Shown here in pieces: positions 22,226-34,796 of a DNA stretch of 64,000 nucleotides (its first letter is position 1; every line of letters begins with the position of its first letter). The notes beneath the pieces are model-generated. The model did no database searches, was not told the origin of the DNA, and saw only the letters and a program-made list of their open reading frames with translations. Source of the DNA: Ricinus communis. Its lineage: Eukaryota; Streptophyta; Magnoliopsida; Malpighiales; Euphorbiaceae. The stretch spans positions 6,420,501 through 6,484,500 of the forward strand of contig NC_063265.1 in assembly GCF_019578655.1 (NCBI RefSeq). Direction: 5' to 3'. The position numbers and the translations under genes were made by a program.

Positions 22226-25200
22226 ATGAAAATTCATCTATTCTTTATATGGTTTGTTTTAGCAGGGCTCTTCGGCATCCATGCGGTCATGGTTTCTGGC
22301 TCTTGCCGGATAGACCAGAAATCTCTGTTAGTCCGATTTCACAATAGCCTGAGATTCAACCAATCCAAGTCTATAAAATTGGTGAGTTGGGATTTAAGCT
22401 CAGATTGCTGTGACTGGGCTGGAGTCACCTGCGATGGGGGTGGTCTTGGTCGTGTTATTGGCCTAAACTTGAGCAACGAATCAATTTCTAGTGGAATTGA
22501 GAATCCAAGTGCACTTTTCCGCCTTGGGTATCTTCAGAATCTTGATCTGTCGTACAACAACTTCAACACATCTATTCCAGCTAGCTTTGCCACTCTCACA
22601 GGTTTGATTTCTCTGAATTTGTCTAATGCTGGTTTTGTGGGTCAAATTCCAATCGAGATTTCATATCTGACAAAGTTGGACACACTTGATTTGTCTATTA
22701 GTCAATTATTCTCTGGAAAACGCGCACTGAGACTTGAGAATCCAAATCTGGCAAAACTAGTTCAAAATCTCACCCACCTAACAGAACTCCATCTCGATGG
22801 TGTGAATATATCTGCGTCTGGGAAGGAGTGGTGCCGGACATTATCGTCTTCTTTGCCTAGTCTCAGAGTGTTGAGCTTGTCCAACTGTTTTCTCTCCGGC
22901 CCTTTCGATAGTTCCCTTACGAAACTTCACTCTCTCTCAGAAATTCGTTTGGACGGTAACAATTTTTCTTCCTCCCCAGTTCCAAAATTCTTTGCAAGTT
23001 TCTTGAATTTGAGAATCTTGCGTCTAAGCTCTTGCGGGTTGCAAGGAAAATTTCCTACACAAGTATTCCAGGTATCAAGACTAGAGATTATTGACCTATC
23101 ATTCAACAAAGAACTTCAGGGATACTTGCCTGATGGTTTTCAAAATGCCTCTCTTAAGACCTTGGAGCTCAGCAACACAAATTTTTCTGGGAGGCTACCA
23201 GATTCCATTGGTGCACTTGGGAATCTGACGAGAATAAATCTAGCAACTTGCACATTCACAGGACCAATTCCTACTTCAATGGAAAATCTAACTGAACTTG
23301 TCTACTTGGACTTCTCATCAAACACGTTTACCGGCTCAATTCCATCATTGGATGGCTCCAAAAAACTCATGTATGTGGACTTCTCCAACAATTATCTCTC
23401 TGGTGTGATATCAAACATCGACTGGAAAGGCCTTTCAAATTTGGTCCACATTGACCTGAAGAATAACTCATTTAATGGCAGCATCCCTTTATCTCTGTTT
23501 GCAATCCAATCGCTGCAGAAGATTATGCTTTCCTATAACCAATTTGGAGGCCAAATTCCTGAATTCCCGAATGCATCTACTCTGTCATTGGATACGCTGG
23601 ATTTGAGTAACAACAACCTAGAAGGGCCTGTTCCCCATTCAGTGTTTGAGCTCAGAAGGCTCAACGTTCTCTCACTAGCATCCAACAAGTTTAGTGGCAC
23701 CATAAAGCTAGATCAGATTCAAAAGCTTGTTAATCTTACCACGGTTGACCTCTCATACAACAAATTGACAGTGGATGTAAATGCAACGAATTCTACATCC
23801 TCTTTCCCTCTGCGGCTGACCACATTGAAACTGGCTTCTTGCAATCTGAGAATGTTTCCTGACCTAAGAAACCAGTCAAGAATAACAAATTTGGACCTTG
23901 CAGACAACAAAATTGCTGGATCAGTGCCTCCATGGATTGGCCAAGTCGGTAATGGCTCTCTCCTTAATCTAAATCTTTCACGGAATCTCCTGGTGAGTCT
24001 ACCAGAACCTCTTTCTCTCTCTAATACTCTTGCTGTATTGGACCTACACAGTAACCAGCTCCAAGGGAATATACCAAGTCCTCCGCCGCTTGTTTCCGCC
24101 GTGGATTTGTCTAATAATAACTTTTCTTCTTCGATTCCATATAATATTGGTGATAACCTTTCTGTTGCCATCTTCTTTTCTCTCTCAAACAATAGGGTTG
24201 AAGGAGTTATACCTGAATCATTATGCACAGCCAGTTATCTGGAAGTTCTCGACTTGTCCAATAACAGTCTGATTGGGTCAATACCATCTTGTTTAATTGA
24301 GAGGAGTGAGACTCTTGGTGTTCTGAATTTAAGGAAGAACAACTTCACTGGCAGAATTCCTGATAATTTTTCACGAAATGTAAATTGGAAACTCTAGATC
24401 TGAGTGGAAATTTACTGGAGGGGAAGGTGCCAGAATCTCTGATCAATTGCACTATATTAGAGGTTTTAGACCTTGGGAGCAACAAAATCAATGATACTTT
24501 CCCATGCCTTTTAAGGAATATATCAAGTTTGCGAGTCCTTGTTCTGCGAAATAACAACTTTTACGGCAATCTTAGTTGTCCGAGTAGCAATGCCACATGG
24601 GCAAGGCTTCAGATTGTTGACATAGCTTTGAACAGTTTTACTGGTAGACTACCAAATAGAATGTTAAGCAAATGGAAGGCAATGATTGGAGCTGGAAATG
24701 AAACCCACGGTCCCATCAAATTCAAGTTCCTAAAGGTTGGTGGATTATATTATCAAGATTCAATAACAGTTACCAGCAAAGGGCTCGAGATGCAGCTTGT
24801 GAAGATCCTAACCCTCTTCACATCAATAGATGTTTCTTGCAACAAATTTCAAGGGCAAATACCAGAAAGGTTAGGGCAATTCAGTGCACTGTATATTCTA
24901 AACTTGTCGCACAATGCTCTTGATGGCCAAATCCCACCATCTTTAGGCAATGTGTCAAATCTTGAATCCTTAGACCTCTCAAACAACCACCTTACAGGAG
25001 AAATTCCCCGGCAGCTCACAGACTTAACATTTCTTTCATTCCTGAACCTCTCAGGCAATGAATTAGTAGGAGATATTCCAACAGGTAGGCAGTTCCAAAC
25101 ATTTGAGAACACTTCCTACCGAGGTAATAAAGGACTCTGCGGACCTCCTTTGTCTAAACTTTGCTCACATACACCACCTGGAGGAAAAAGTGAACGCCAT

Positions 25201-25611
25201 ATCCACAACAGCAATGAATTTGATTGGGATTTCATAGTCCGAGGCTTGGGGTTTGGGATGGGAGCAGGAGCAATTGTTGCACCCATAATGTTCTGGAAGA
25301 AAGCCAATAAGTGGTGCGATGATCGCATTGATAAAATTCTTATGGTTCTTCTGCCCATGTTGGGATTGGTATACTACACAAAGGATGACTGGAGGATTGC
25401 ACCTGAGGAAATTTTTGAAGAAGATGCAACAGATGCCGACGAAGATTATAGTGAAGAGGAAGGTGACTTTGAAGGAAGGTATTGTGTGTTTTGTACAAAA
25501 CTTGATATCACAAGAACACGCGCCATTCATGATTTGCAGTGTACTTGTTATCACTCACCGCCTATATCATCATCTTCTTCTTCATCATTCTCATCCTCTG
25601 ATTCTTCATAG
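22226..25611 (+). pseudogene. LRR receptor-like protein, Ve/Cf type (RLP copy B, frameshifted)
   Basis: This is the tandem duplicate of RLP copy A. The ATG at 22226 opens the same kind of signal peptide and LRRNT cap. A run of four As in copy A (7782-7785) is only three As here (24376-24378). The frame then ends at 24397 after about 723 residues, inside the LRRs and before the transmembrane helix. The downstream frame stays open to 25611 and still encodes the remaining LRRs. Its C-terminus is very different from copy A: a helix with GFGMGAG (GxxxGxG), then a long acidic tail (EEIFEEDATDADEDYSEEEGD), a cysteine-containing YCVFCTKLDITR block and a serine run. Tails of this type occur in other Ve-like RLPs. 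As it stands the gene could make only a secreted LRR fragment. A sequencing error in the A-run is an alternative explanation. Confidence 0.88.
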
Positions 25612-28600
25612 GCACATCTTGAGTAAGGAAGAATGCAGCTTTATTTATTTATTTTTCCTTTTTTACAGTTTCTTCTTCTTCTTCTTTTGTAATTTGTAAA
25701 TAGTACAGAAAGCATCGACCATAAAGTAGGAGTAATGAGAACATAACTTGAACATACATATGCAATTCTTGTTGTCTTTTGGTGTCAAATAGTTGCTGCT
25801 TAGCTGCCTCAAGATATCTTGATTCGGGCATGCGGATTCTCGTTGAAGATTTTCGTCGAACAGGTTGAGGTCATTTCCATGCCCTAATGCAATCGCCCCA
25901 AAAGAAGCAATCTAGAAAGCAAGAAAAATATCAATCTCCATAGGTGAAGCTCGCCAACAGTAAATAACTATAATCACCCCCGCCAACAAGCTATCCTCTT
26001 TTCTTGTTATTTGTGCACAATACATGACCAAGACTCCAAACACCGTTTGCTTTCACCGGTCAAAATTTTTTAATGCTAAACTTCGGCGGACACAAAGTCA
26101 ATTTGTCCCCTGAATTTATTTCAAGCGTCAAAGTTAAATTTCAACCATTTTAATAAATACTCGTATAATTTGTTATTTTTATGTTAATTAAATTTAAATT
26201 TTAAATTTTATCATATATATTATTGTATTTATATTTGTAAATTAATTATATAATTTTTAATTTTTAAAATTTAATTAAGGCCTAAAAATTTAATGTCATT
26301 TCAGTTTTAAATTTAGTGTATTTGATCTTTGGACACAATTTCAGTGGTTTATTTGCTAAAAAAAGTTAAATTATGTGTATTAAACTCTTAGAAAAATTTA
26401 AGGGGCTATTTACTAAAAAAATTAAATTATATGTATTTGGTCATTAAACATAAGTTTAGGAGTCAAATTAACAATATTCGTTAATGCTTGAAATAGTAAA
26501 GTCCTAAAGGCAAAGTCTAGCCTCAATTTAATTTAGAGAAAATTAGATAAAATATGTTATTTTTTTCTTTCTTTATTTTATATGTTGGAATTTAGTTTTT
26601 TACTTTTATGTTTTTTCTTTTTTTTTTTTCTTTTTATGCTAATACGATGCTATTAGTTTCTTTTTTGCCTTTTAATGCTTTTTTGAACTTAATACTCTTT
26701 TTACAATACTTTCTGATTTTTTGGTTTTTTCTCATTCTTTTTCTTTTCTTTATTTATTTATTTTTTTTGAAACTTTCCACTATTACTTGAAAATTGATGA
26801 TTAACTTATTCATACAAGTAGGCTTTTTTTTTTTCAGTTTTGGATTATATAACTTTCATTTTCAATCTAATTCACAGATTTTAAGAAATTTAAGTTTTTT
26901 TTTCTTCTATTATTGGTAAAGACTTTAGCGTTATGGGTAATTCAAAACTATATATTCACAATTTTTTTGTGTTGATCTTTATCACTGGTGAGTGTAATTA
27001 CCTATTCTTTTGTCTTTACAGATTTTGTTTAAGTGCTAAAAATTTGACTGTTTGGTTTAATTTTGTCTTTTAGAAATTGATGCTTTAGTGATTTGGATTC
27101 TCTTTATTATGAAAAGGCTTCCAATAAGTTTAACATGCTCAAAGAATTTTTAGATTTCATTCTCTCTGCTATTATTGAAGAGATTAACTTCCTTTTTTCC
27201 ATTTTGTTAATAGTTTATATATATTCATTTTGACAATGCAAAACAGTTGATTTAAAGCTTTTGATTTTCAATTTGTGTTGTCGATGAATGCACTCCAAGT
27301 ATTTGATAAAATTCAAAACAATTGTAATAAAAGAAAAGGAAATGTATGTGTAGTTTGATAGTTTGGAACTAAGAAGGTAAAGAGAATATAAAATAGAAAA
27401 ATAATTTCTTGTGGACATTAAAACTTGAACTCCATCTCATGCTTTCTATTTTTTTCTTTTATTTTATTGTTGTTGTTTTTATATTAGTTATTATAATGAT
27501 AATGGTAGTAGATACTCATTATTTACTCATAATATACTTGAATTATACTATATACTCTTAACTGTATTTTTTATTATAATTTTAGTTTTTCTCGTGTTTG
27601 CTTGAAAAACTATTATTTAACCTAATTATTAGTTAAAAACTGGGGCAAAACCTCAATTTTCTTTGAAAGAAGCAAAATGTAAAATCTTATTAAATTATTT
27701 TTATTAGATCTTCAAAAAATTAAAACTTATAGCTTTTCTATTTTTTGTTATTATATTTCACTATATATATATAAATATATAACTTTATTTATGGAAAAGA
27801 TGAGGTGTAACTATGGTTTCTAAACAATAAGCTTACGAACATGGAAATAAGCTTGCGATGATGTTATTCTCTTAAACAAAATTCAAGGAAGATGAAGATT
27901 TTTTATTATGAGTTTGAATTATGTAGCAAGCTTAAAAAGGTGGATAGCGCAAAGAAGATTTGGAGGAGAAACTTATTGTAATTATCATATGATTTTTTTG
28001 TGACGCATTGTATATGATGAACAACTAGTTATATGATATTATTAATAAGAATGATAGGAGTATTGACTTCGATACTAAGTAGGTATCATTTTCTCATAGA
28101 TATATTTTAAATTGTAAATTTTATTTGTTTGGATTTGTTACGGATGATTTATTATTTTTCTTCAGTTTAAAGGAGCAATTGTTCTTTTGTCCATCAAAGA
28201 CATTTTTAGGTATAAGTATGTTAAATATAAGTTAGATATATTCAGAATATACTATGAAGATACCCTTTATATACTCAAAATATATTTATAATATACTTTG
28301 ATGATACCCTTTGTATACTCGAAATAAATTTTGTGTAAACTATATACTTATAATATACTCAGAGTAAACTATGTATTATTAACCATGAAGTTTAGAAAGT
28401 TATTGTCTTTTGGTAAGTAGAAGTCCGTTATATCAAAGCTTACATATCTCGTGTTTTCTTGTCAATATCCACTGTGGTGGAAAAAAGTAAGAACTATGAC
28501 CATATTTAAATTTAAAACATATATAAAAAATGATTTTAAAATTTGAATGGAGAAAAATCAGTAAGAATTAGAGTATTATATAATGTTTAATGTATTCATT

Positions 28601-29135
28601 TAGGTCAATAATAATAATAACAAGAAAATTAGGTGGTTCTTCCTGCACATGCATTTTATAAAGCATCTAAATAGCAATATTTAAACAAAAATAGTTACAT
28701 TTTCATAACTTAATAATTTTAAGTTTGATTTATGATTTTAAGTTTATGAAATATAATGAGAAACATTCAATAAGAATCAAGTATCATATATCTGAAAGAT
28801 ACTCGTTATATACTTAATATGTATTGTTTAATATATATCTTAAAATTTCAAATCAATAAGGGGGTAGCGTATGATTCATGAATAAAATAAAAATATATAT
28901 AAATACTTATTTGTTTTTAGTTTTCTAATTTGTTTAATACTTTTCTTGAATAAAAAATAATACATAAAAAGCTTGAGCTAATTGATTTCCATCATTCTAA
29001 GAAAACTCACTCAAGTAACAATAAACAATATTATTATTGTCTTTTATTTTATGTCTCATTTCTTCCATTTTCACATAATGAAGAACATGACAAAAGGACA
29101 TTAATGAGAGAAAATAGAAAGAAAAGCTCATTAAT
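25612..29135. other. AT-rich intergenic region
   Basis: 25612-25850 is likely the 3' UTR of RLP copy B, with a CTT-rich run and AATTTGTAAATAG near 25690. Beyond that I see no gene, only long T-rich tracts (26560-26910) and short AT repeats. Small open frames here are low-complexity. Confidence 0.5.
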
Positions 29136-29139
29136 ACCT

Positions 29140-29284
29140 TAAAATACAATCTGGCAACCACTTGCGGTGGTTTTTACTGACTCGGCAATGAGGTGGAAAA
29201 AAAAAAGGGGGAGATGAGTCAACAACACTTGCTGACTCATCTAAAATATAAAACGCACCGTTTGAAAGTAAAACCATAAATTGG
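29140..29284 (+). repeat. Left terminal inverted repeat of the MULE
   Basis: This repeat of about 145 bp pairs with 32991-33148. It contains a near-perfect palindrome at 29213-29241 (GATGAGTCAACAA, three bases, TTGCTGACTCATC), so each terminus has an inverted repeat within the inverted repeat. Confidence 0.82.
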
Positions 29285-29968
29285 AACCCTAACTTAATAA
29301 TTTATTCCTATTTTATTACTATTTTTCACATTTTACAAAGAGAAATTGTTAGTTTCACTAGGGTTTGTGTGGTCACTAGAATTGTATTATCAAAAACGAT
29401 AATAGAAGAGTTGACAGCCGTTGGATTAAGTTGCTGCTCCACCATTGACACTTTTTTAAAGCTTCGAAAGCTGCTAGACAACAGAAACAAACAAGTAAAT
29501 GCTTTTTATCTTTTTATGCATGTATTAGTGCAATGTAGGTTGTTAGGAGAGTAAGATATTGCTTTATGGGTATGAGATGATAATAAAGTTAAACTAATGC
29601 CTCGATATTTGAGAAAATTAGTTTATATACGTAGTTTACTTATTTTTGGGTGGTTTAGGTTAGTAAAATATGAGGTCAATTATGGAAATGGATTCTGTTT
29701 GCATTTTGAGAATGAAAATGTAGAATATGCATGGATTAATACTTAGTTATAAATAAATATGCAGGATGGATAATTATACCATGGAATTGCACCATGGAGG
29801 AACTTTTGTTGATAATGTAATGAGGGTCACAGGAAATATTGTTGGAGAGTTTGCATATTTTGATTAGTGTGATCCAGATAAGAGTGGCTATCTGGATATT
29901 ATTAGTGATTTAAGGGATTTGGATTATGATAATGTGAATTAATTGCTTACTGAGATAATTCCAAGCAG

Positions 29969-32690
29969 TTGTTTATTTTCTTTAGAGATGATAAAAGAGT
30001 TATGGATATGCTACATTATGTGTTGAATGGTTCTATTATGGTGTATGTTGAGGCAGAATTGATTATAGAGTTTGAAGATGAAAATAATGTGGTAGGTAAT
30101 AATGAAGTTGGACAACATCTTATAAATGAAGTTGCTGATGGAAATGAATTGAATAAAGTTGTTACTTCTGTAATAGGAGGTGAGTTGGACGGTGCTGCTC
30201 CTAATGCAAATGTAATAGAAGACAGTGGAAGTGACAGTGAGGACCCTAAGTACATTCCAATGGATAAGAGTGATACAGATGATGGTTTAGAAGATGAGGA
30301 CTTCAGCTCTGACGATGAAGAGCACTTGGAAGCTAGGAGGAACTTAAAATGGGCAAGACTGCATGAACATGAACTATCTGATTGAGAAAATAATAAGGCA
30401 ATAAGTAAATAGAAAAAATCTACAACAATTAAAAGCTGGAAGAAGGATGGACCAAAAAAGAAATTAAAAAGGGCTGCTCCAAAAGTTGCACTCCTAAAAC
30501 CAGTTACTATTGATACTTATGAGGCAGGCAAGGAAGAAAGTGGTTACAAATCTGAGTACATATCCTGAGATGATTATGTACTCACTCCTTATTCAAGTGA
30601 GGAGGGTGACCTAAGTCCTCATGTGAAGAGAAGGCCTAGACCTAACGCATACCACCCTAACTATGACCACAAAGAACTTCAATTTGAACTTGGCTTGAGG
30701 TTCAAGGATGATGTAGAGTGTAAAGCAGTCATCCAGAGGTGGGCTATTGTGAACGAACTTAATATACATTAGCACATGAGTGGTTTGGGTAAGTTAGATG
30801 CAAGGTGTATGGATGGTTATCCGTAGAGGTTATATGCAGCTAAGATGCAAGATGAGAAGACCTTTGTAATAAGACATTGTATGGAGAGCACAATTGTGTA
30901 AGAGAGGGTTACAACAAACAACTGACCTTTGAGTGGCTTGCAAAGGAGTATCTGCCTACTATTAAAAGGAATCCATATTTTGGAGCTAAAGACATGGAAG
31001 CTGATGTGAAGTTTACACTTGATTATAATGTCACTTTGATGACCCGCTACAAAGCAAAATGGAAGGCTCTTAACATGATCAGAGGATCATTTGAGCAATA
31101 TTATGCTAAATTAAGGTCATATGTCGCTGAGCTATAGAGAGTAGATAGTGAATGTAGGTTTGAATTGAAGACAAATGTTGATGATAATGGGAGATGTGTG
31201 TTCTAAAGACTGTATATTGGTTTCAGTTCTCTGAAAAGAGGTTTTTATGCTGGTAGTAGATCTATATTAGGTTTTGATGTTTTTTTTTAAAGACAATATT
31301 AGGGGGGGCTCTAATAGCTACAGTGACCAAGGATGCAAATAACAAAATGTATCCTGTTGCCTGGGCAGTTGTGGAGCGTGAGAATGAAGAAACCTAGACA
31401 TGGTTTTTTTAAGATTTTATTTGAAGAGCTAGGTGTTGTTGATGGCCTAGGTTGGTCATTTATTAGTAGCCAACAAGAGGTAAACTTGTCATACAATAAC
31501 GTGTTGTGGTCTTTTAATATTTATTTTAATAATACAATAATGTTGAGTGGTCTTTAAACATTTATTTTTTATTGGCAGGGACTTTTAAATGCTTTAAAAA
31601 GGTTGGTCCTAAATGTTGAAATGAGAAATTGTGCTAGGCATTTATATACCAATTGGAAGAAAGTGTTCAGTGGTCCCAAGTACAAGAAGCTCCTTTGGGA
31701 CGCTACCAAAAGCCCATGTGAGTCTCAGTACAATTCAAAATTCCAAGACCTCAAGGAAGAAAGTGTTGATGCATATGAGGCCTTGATAGAGAAAAATCTC
31801 AATATTTTTTTGTAAGTCTCTTATCTCTAGTTGGGTAAAATATGATGTAATAGATAATAATATATGTGAAACTTTCAATGGGTATATTGTGAAATCTAGG
31901 ACAAAACCCTTAATTGACAATACTGGAAGATATTAGGGCACATCTAATGGTTAGGATGCGTGACAAATTCTAATGACTTGATTTGTCCTAAAATTAGAAA
32001 AAATATGAGAAGATTAAGAAATTGGTTAAATTTTGTAACTTAAAACCTGCTATAAGTAGAAGGTATGAGGTCACTTTTTTGAGAAGAGGTATGTTGTAGA
32101 CTTGTCAACCAGGACTTGTACATGTAGGGCCTGGGAATTGAATAGGATTCCATGTTGTCATGTAATAGCATGTGTTCAATACCTTATGGTGGACCCAGTC
32201 AATTATGTTGACCCCTTTTACCATAAAGCTTAAAATTTAGCAACATATCTGCAGTCATTTGCACCATTGAATGGACCTAGTGGCCCCAAGTAATTAAGAG
32301 TCCCATTTATCCACCTGTTTTTATCAAGCCACCTGAAAGGCCAATAATCAACATAAGGAAAGGTCTTGAAGAAGAAAAAAAGAACCCTAACAAGCTGCCT
32401 AAAACTGGTGTGAAAATGAGTTGCCAAATTTGCATAGTATTTGGTCATAATAAAAGAACATGTCCAAAGAAAGATGAAGCTTCCACAACAAGTGCAATAC
32501 CAAAACCTAAGGTAAGGATGAAATCTGATTATAATGAACTTTATCTATGTGGTATGCCAGTTGTTGAGTTATGATTGTATTTCATATATGCATTTAAATT
32601 AGGGCAAGCGTGGAAGGCCTAGAAAGGAAGGGCACTACTCAACCTAACAAGACAAGGACAAGGTGTGCAGCAAGAACTGCTTAACCGCGT
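29969..32690 (+). pseudogene. MuDR/MULE transposase remnant
   Basis: Pieces of one transposase can be followed forward. An acidic N-terminal region (about 29969-30385) ends in SDSEDPKYIPMDKSDTDDG. A MuDR-type N-terminal DNA-binding region follows (FELGLRFKDDVECKAVIQRWA, about 30680-30760) and then a block at 30877-31137. The DDE-type core segment is IATVTKDANNKMYPVAWAVVE (about 31315-31380). Next come a downstream core helix region at 31603-31815 and a ...NNICETFNGYIVKSR motif (about 31857-31900). A SWIM zinc finger lies at about 32114-32161 (CTC ... CCH), and a zinc knuckle CX2CX4HX4C at 32422-32463 (CQICIVFGHNKRTC). Several stops and frameshifts separate the pieces. Introns could explain some gaps, but not the in-frame stops such as the one in place of Trp near 31393. 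Confidence 0.85.
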
Positions 32691-32990
32691 CTTGTACTCA
32701 CAAAATAATCAATAAGAACATCACATGTTGCCTCAAATGACAGCGAAAAAACTGTCGACCTAGATTGTCTAAAGTCCAAGACATTAGAAGTTTGGTTTTA
32801 CCATGTCTGCAAGTGGCTCTTGGAAACAAACCAACTAATTCGAAGCTAATAGTGTCGCCTCTTGACATTTTTAGTGAAACAAAGTAGTAGGAAAGGAAAA
32901 CACACAAAAGCTTTCAGCTGAACAAAAAAATTGAAAGAGGAAGTTAGGCTTCAATGGCCAAGAAATTTTCAAACCTTACAAATAGAACAT

Positions 32991-33148
32991 CAAAATTGGA
33001 GAAAATGATTTTACTTTCAAACAGTCCGTTTTAAATTTTAGATGAGTCAGCAAGTTTTGCTGACTCATCTCCCCCTATTTTTTTCTTTTTTCTACCTCAT
33101 TGCCCAGTTAGTAAAAACCATTGCGGGTGGTTACCGAATTATATTTTA
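32991..33148 (-). repeat. Right terminal inverted repeat of the MULE
   Basis: This is the inverse of the left repeat. The subterminal palindrome is perfect here: GATGAGTCAGCAA, three bases, TTGCTGACTCATC (33041-33069). Each arm contains TGAGTCA, which resembles the GCN4/AP-1-type bZIP site. Confidence 0.82.
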
Positions 33149-34560
33149 GAAAAAAAAAGTAAGACTTTGGTGCTTTTGAAGACAAAGTTGCAAGTATTGG
33201 TTAAAATTGTTAAAATCTTAAAAGTTGGGGAAATTTTAGATAATTAGCCCTTTTTCTAACTATATTATAGTATCTCTTTTTTATTTTATTAGTATTTTTT
33301 AGTATTTTTTTGTTATCGTCAAATATATTTTTAAATTTTATTTTAATTGTATCTTTATATATTTTAAACTCCATTTGGTATATTATGGTATTTTTTTAAA
33401 ACACACATCTTCATACCATCAAAACACACTAGTTGCTATAAGAAACATGTAATATCTTTCAATTCATGAATACCAAACATAAAAATATAAAATAAAAACG
33501 ATATATATCCCTCATTTGGGTGATTTCAGAGTAATATAAGTTAAAATAATATTTTATTGATATCTTACAAGTATACTTTTAGCATATCTTTTCGAACAAA
33601 ATTAAAAAAAAAAAATTCATAATAATATAAGTTAAAATAAAAAAAACTTTCGATATTTTATAGATATACTTTTAGTATTTTTTTGACAAAATTATGAAAA
33701 ATAAAATGATCTAAAATAAAAACCGAATTTACAATAGTACAAAGTAAAAATAATATCCTTTTGGTATCTTGTAAGTATATTTTTAATATCTTTTCTCTAA
33801 CGATATTTTAAAAAAATAAAAAAGATATATAAAATAAAAATTGGAATCATAATAATATAAGATTTAAAAATATATATTATTAAACTATTTTATAGGTGTA
33901 TTTTTGGTATCTTTTTTCTAATAAATTTCTTTAAAAAAAACTGTAAAAGATTTAACTTTTTTTGGAAAAAAAAAAACAGTAAAATTTTTTCTTTTGACCA
34001 TAAAATATTTATTTTTTCGAAAGGTATTCTTCTTTAATTTATCCGCGCTTATATTAGCCCAAATCCTTTTAAAAAAAGAAAAAGAAAAAAGATTTAAGTG
34101 TATACAGCTTAACATCCAAAATCTCTTTCCCTAAATTCTTTTTGTTATTAATAAATATAGAATCACGGCAGGTACTACAACTCCATTACCCGGAATTCCA
34201 TCCGCCCATATGATGTGGACAAAAACACAAAGGAAAACTAAAAACAATATATTTCTTTATACTCTAACTCTAACCCTTCGAAGGGACCCGATCAATAAAT
34301 ATTAAAATTGAACTCATTTGCTCATTTTATGTAATAATTGTGCACTTCTGTAATCAGAGGGAGATTTTTCACACTTAATGGTACTAAAAAGATATTATAT
34401 TAACCAGTTAGATTGATACAAGTGTCTATTTTAACTTTTCTAGATTAAATTTAATCCAAACTGAGTAGTTCTTAAGAGAAAAATTACCTAAAAGTGGTGA
34501 TCTTTTTTCATTTGTATTAAATTGAAAAAAGATATATAAAAAAAAAAAACCCTTTCAAAA
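33149..34560. other. AT-rich intergenic region
   Basis: Very A/T-rich DNA with loosely repeated 'TAATATAAGTTAAAATAA' and 'TTTTAGTATCTTTT' phrases between 33520 and 33910. No gene is recognised. Confidence 0.5.
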
Positions 34561-34570
34561 ATTACTGCAA

Positions 34571-34578
34571 TATATAAG
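34571..34578 (+). promoter_or_regulatory. Candidate TATA box upstream of the hairpin
   Basis: TATATAAG sits about 140 bp upstream of the hairpin at 34714-34779. It is followed by a CT-rich leader (GGTTTCTCTCTCCCG near 34621). This would suit a Pol II primary transcript. In such AT-rich DNA a chance match is quite possible. Confidence 0.35.
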
Positions 34579-34664
34579 CCCGAGTCATTCCCTTAAATTT
34601 GTAATTAGACTAGCCATTAGGGTTTCTCTCTCCCGTCTTGTTGCTGCCTAGGTGATATATATAT

Positions 34665-34689
34665 AGATAGATAGATAGATAGATAGATA
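34665..34689. repeat. (GATA)n microsatellite
   Basis: About six perfect GATA units lie immediately upstream of the hairpin. Confidence 0.85.
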
Positions 34690-34796
34690 ATTGGGCATTA
34701 ATTTGGAAGAGTGTAAGAGCTAAAGAAAGAGATGTTCATGCTTCATTTCAGAGCATCACATCTCTTTCTTCAGCTTAAGCAATTGGAAGCCCTATT
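34690..34796 (+). ncRNA. Candidate microRNA precursor hairpin, family not recognised
   Basis: The arms 34714-34742 and 34752-34779 fold into a stem of about 27 bp around a 9-base loop (TCATTTCAG). The central part, AAAGAAAGAGATG against CATCTCTTTCTT, is unbroken. The upper stem (ATGCT/AGCAT) is perfect apart from one mismatch and one bulge next to it. A weaker lower stem (GGGC/GCCC region, 34693-34710 with 34780-34793) extends it to a precursor of roughly 105 nt. I do not recognise either arm as a conserved plant miRNA. It could instead be a small MITE-like palindrome. Strand is assumed from the candidate TATA box. Confidence 0.45.

Larger units (their letters stand above)
29140..33148 (+). 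mobile_element. MuDR-type MULE (Mutator-like) transposon, about 4.0 kb, decayed
   Basis: Long terminal inverted repeats bracket a broken MuDR-type transposase. The left end covers about 29140-29284 and the right end about 32991-33148. Both contain, in opposite orientation, GGTTTTTACT, GGCAATGAGGT, GGGGGAGATGAGTC, TTGCTGACTCATCT and GTTTGAAAGTAAAA blocks in the same order. Long ends of this kind are typical of MULEs. I could not find a clear 9-bp target duplication at the ends I chose, so the exact boundaries may be off by some bases or the duplication may have decayed. Confidence 0.85.

Noticed and set aside
25165..25554. 129-residue minus-strand frame over the RLP copy B tail
   Set aside because: Antisense of the tail coding sequence, with no independent support.
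29131..33157. A clear 9-bp target duplication for the MULE
   Set aside because: Candidate 9-mers next to the ends (TAATACCTT and GAAAAAAAA) do not match, so none is claimed.
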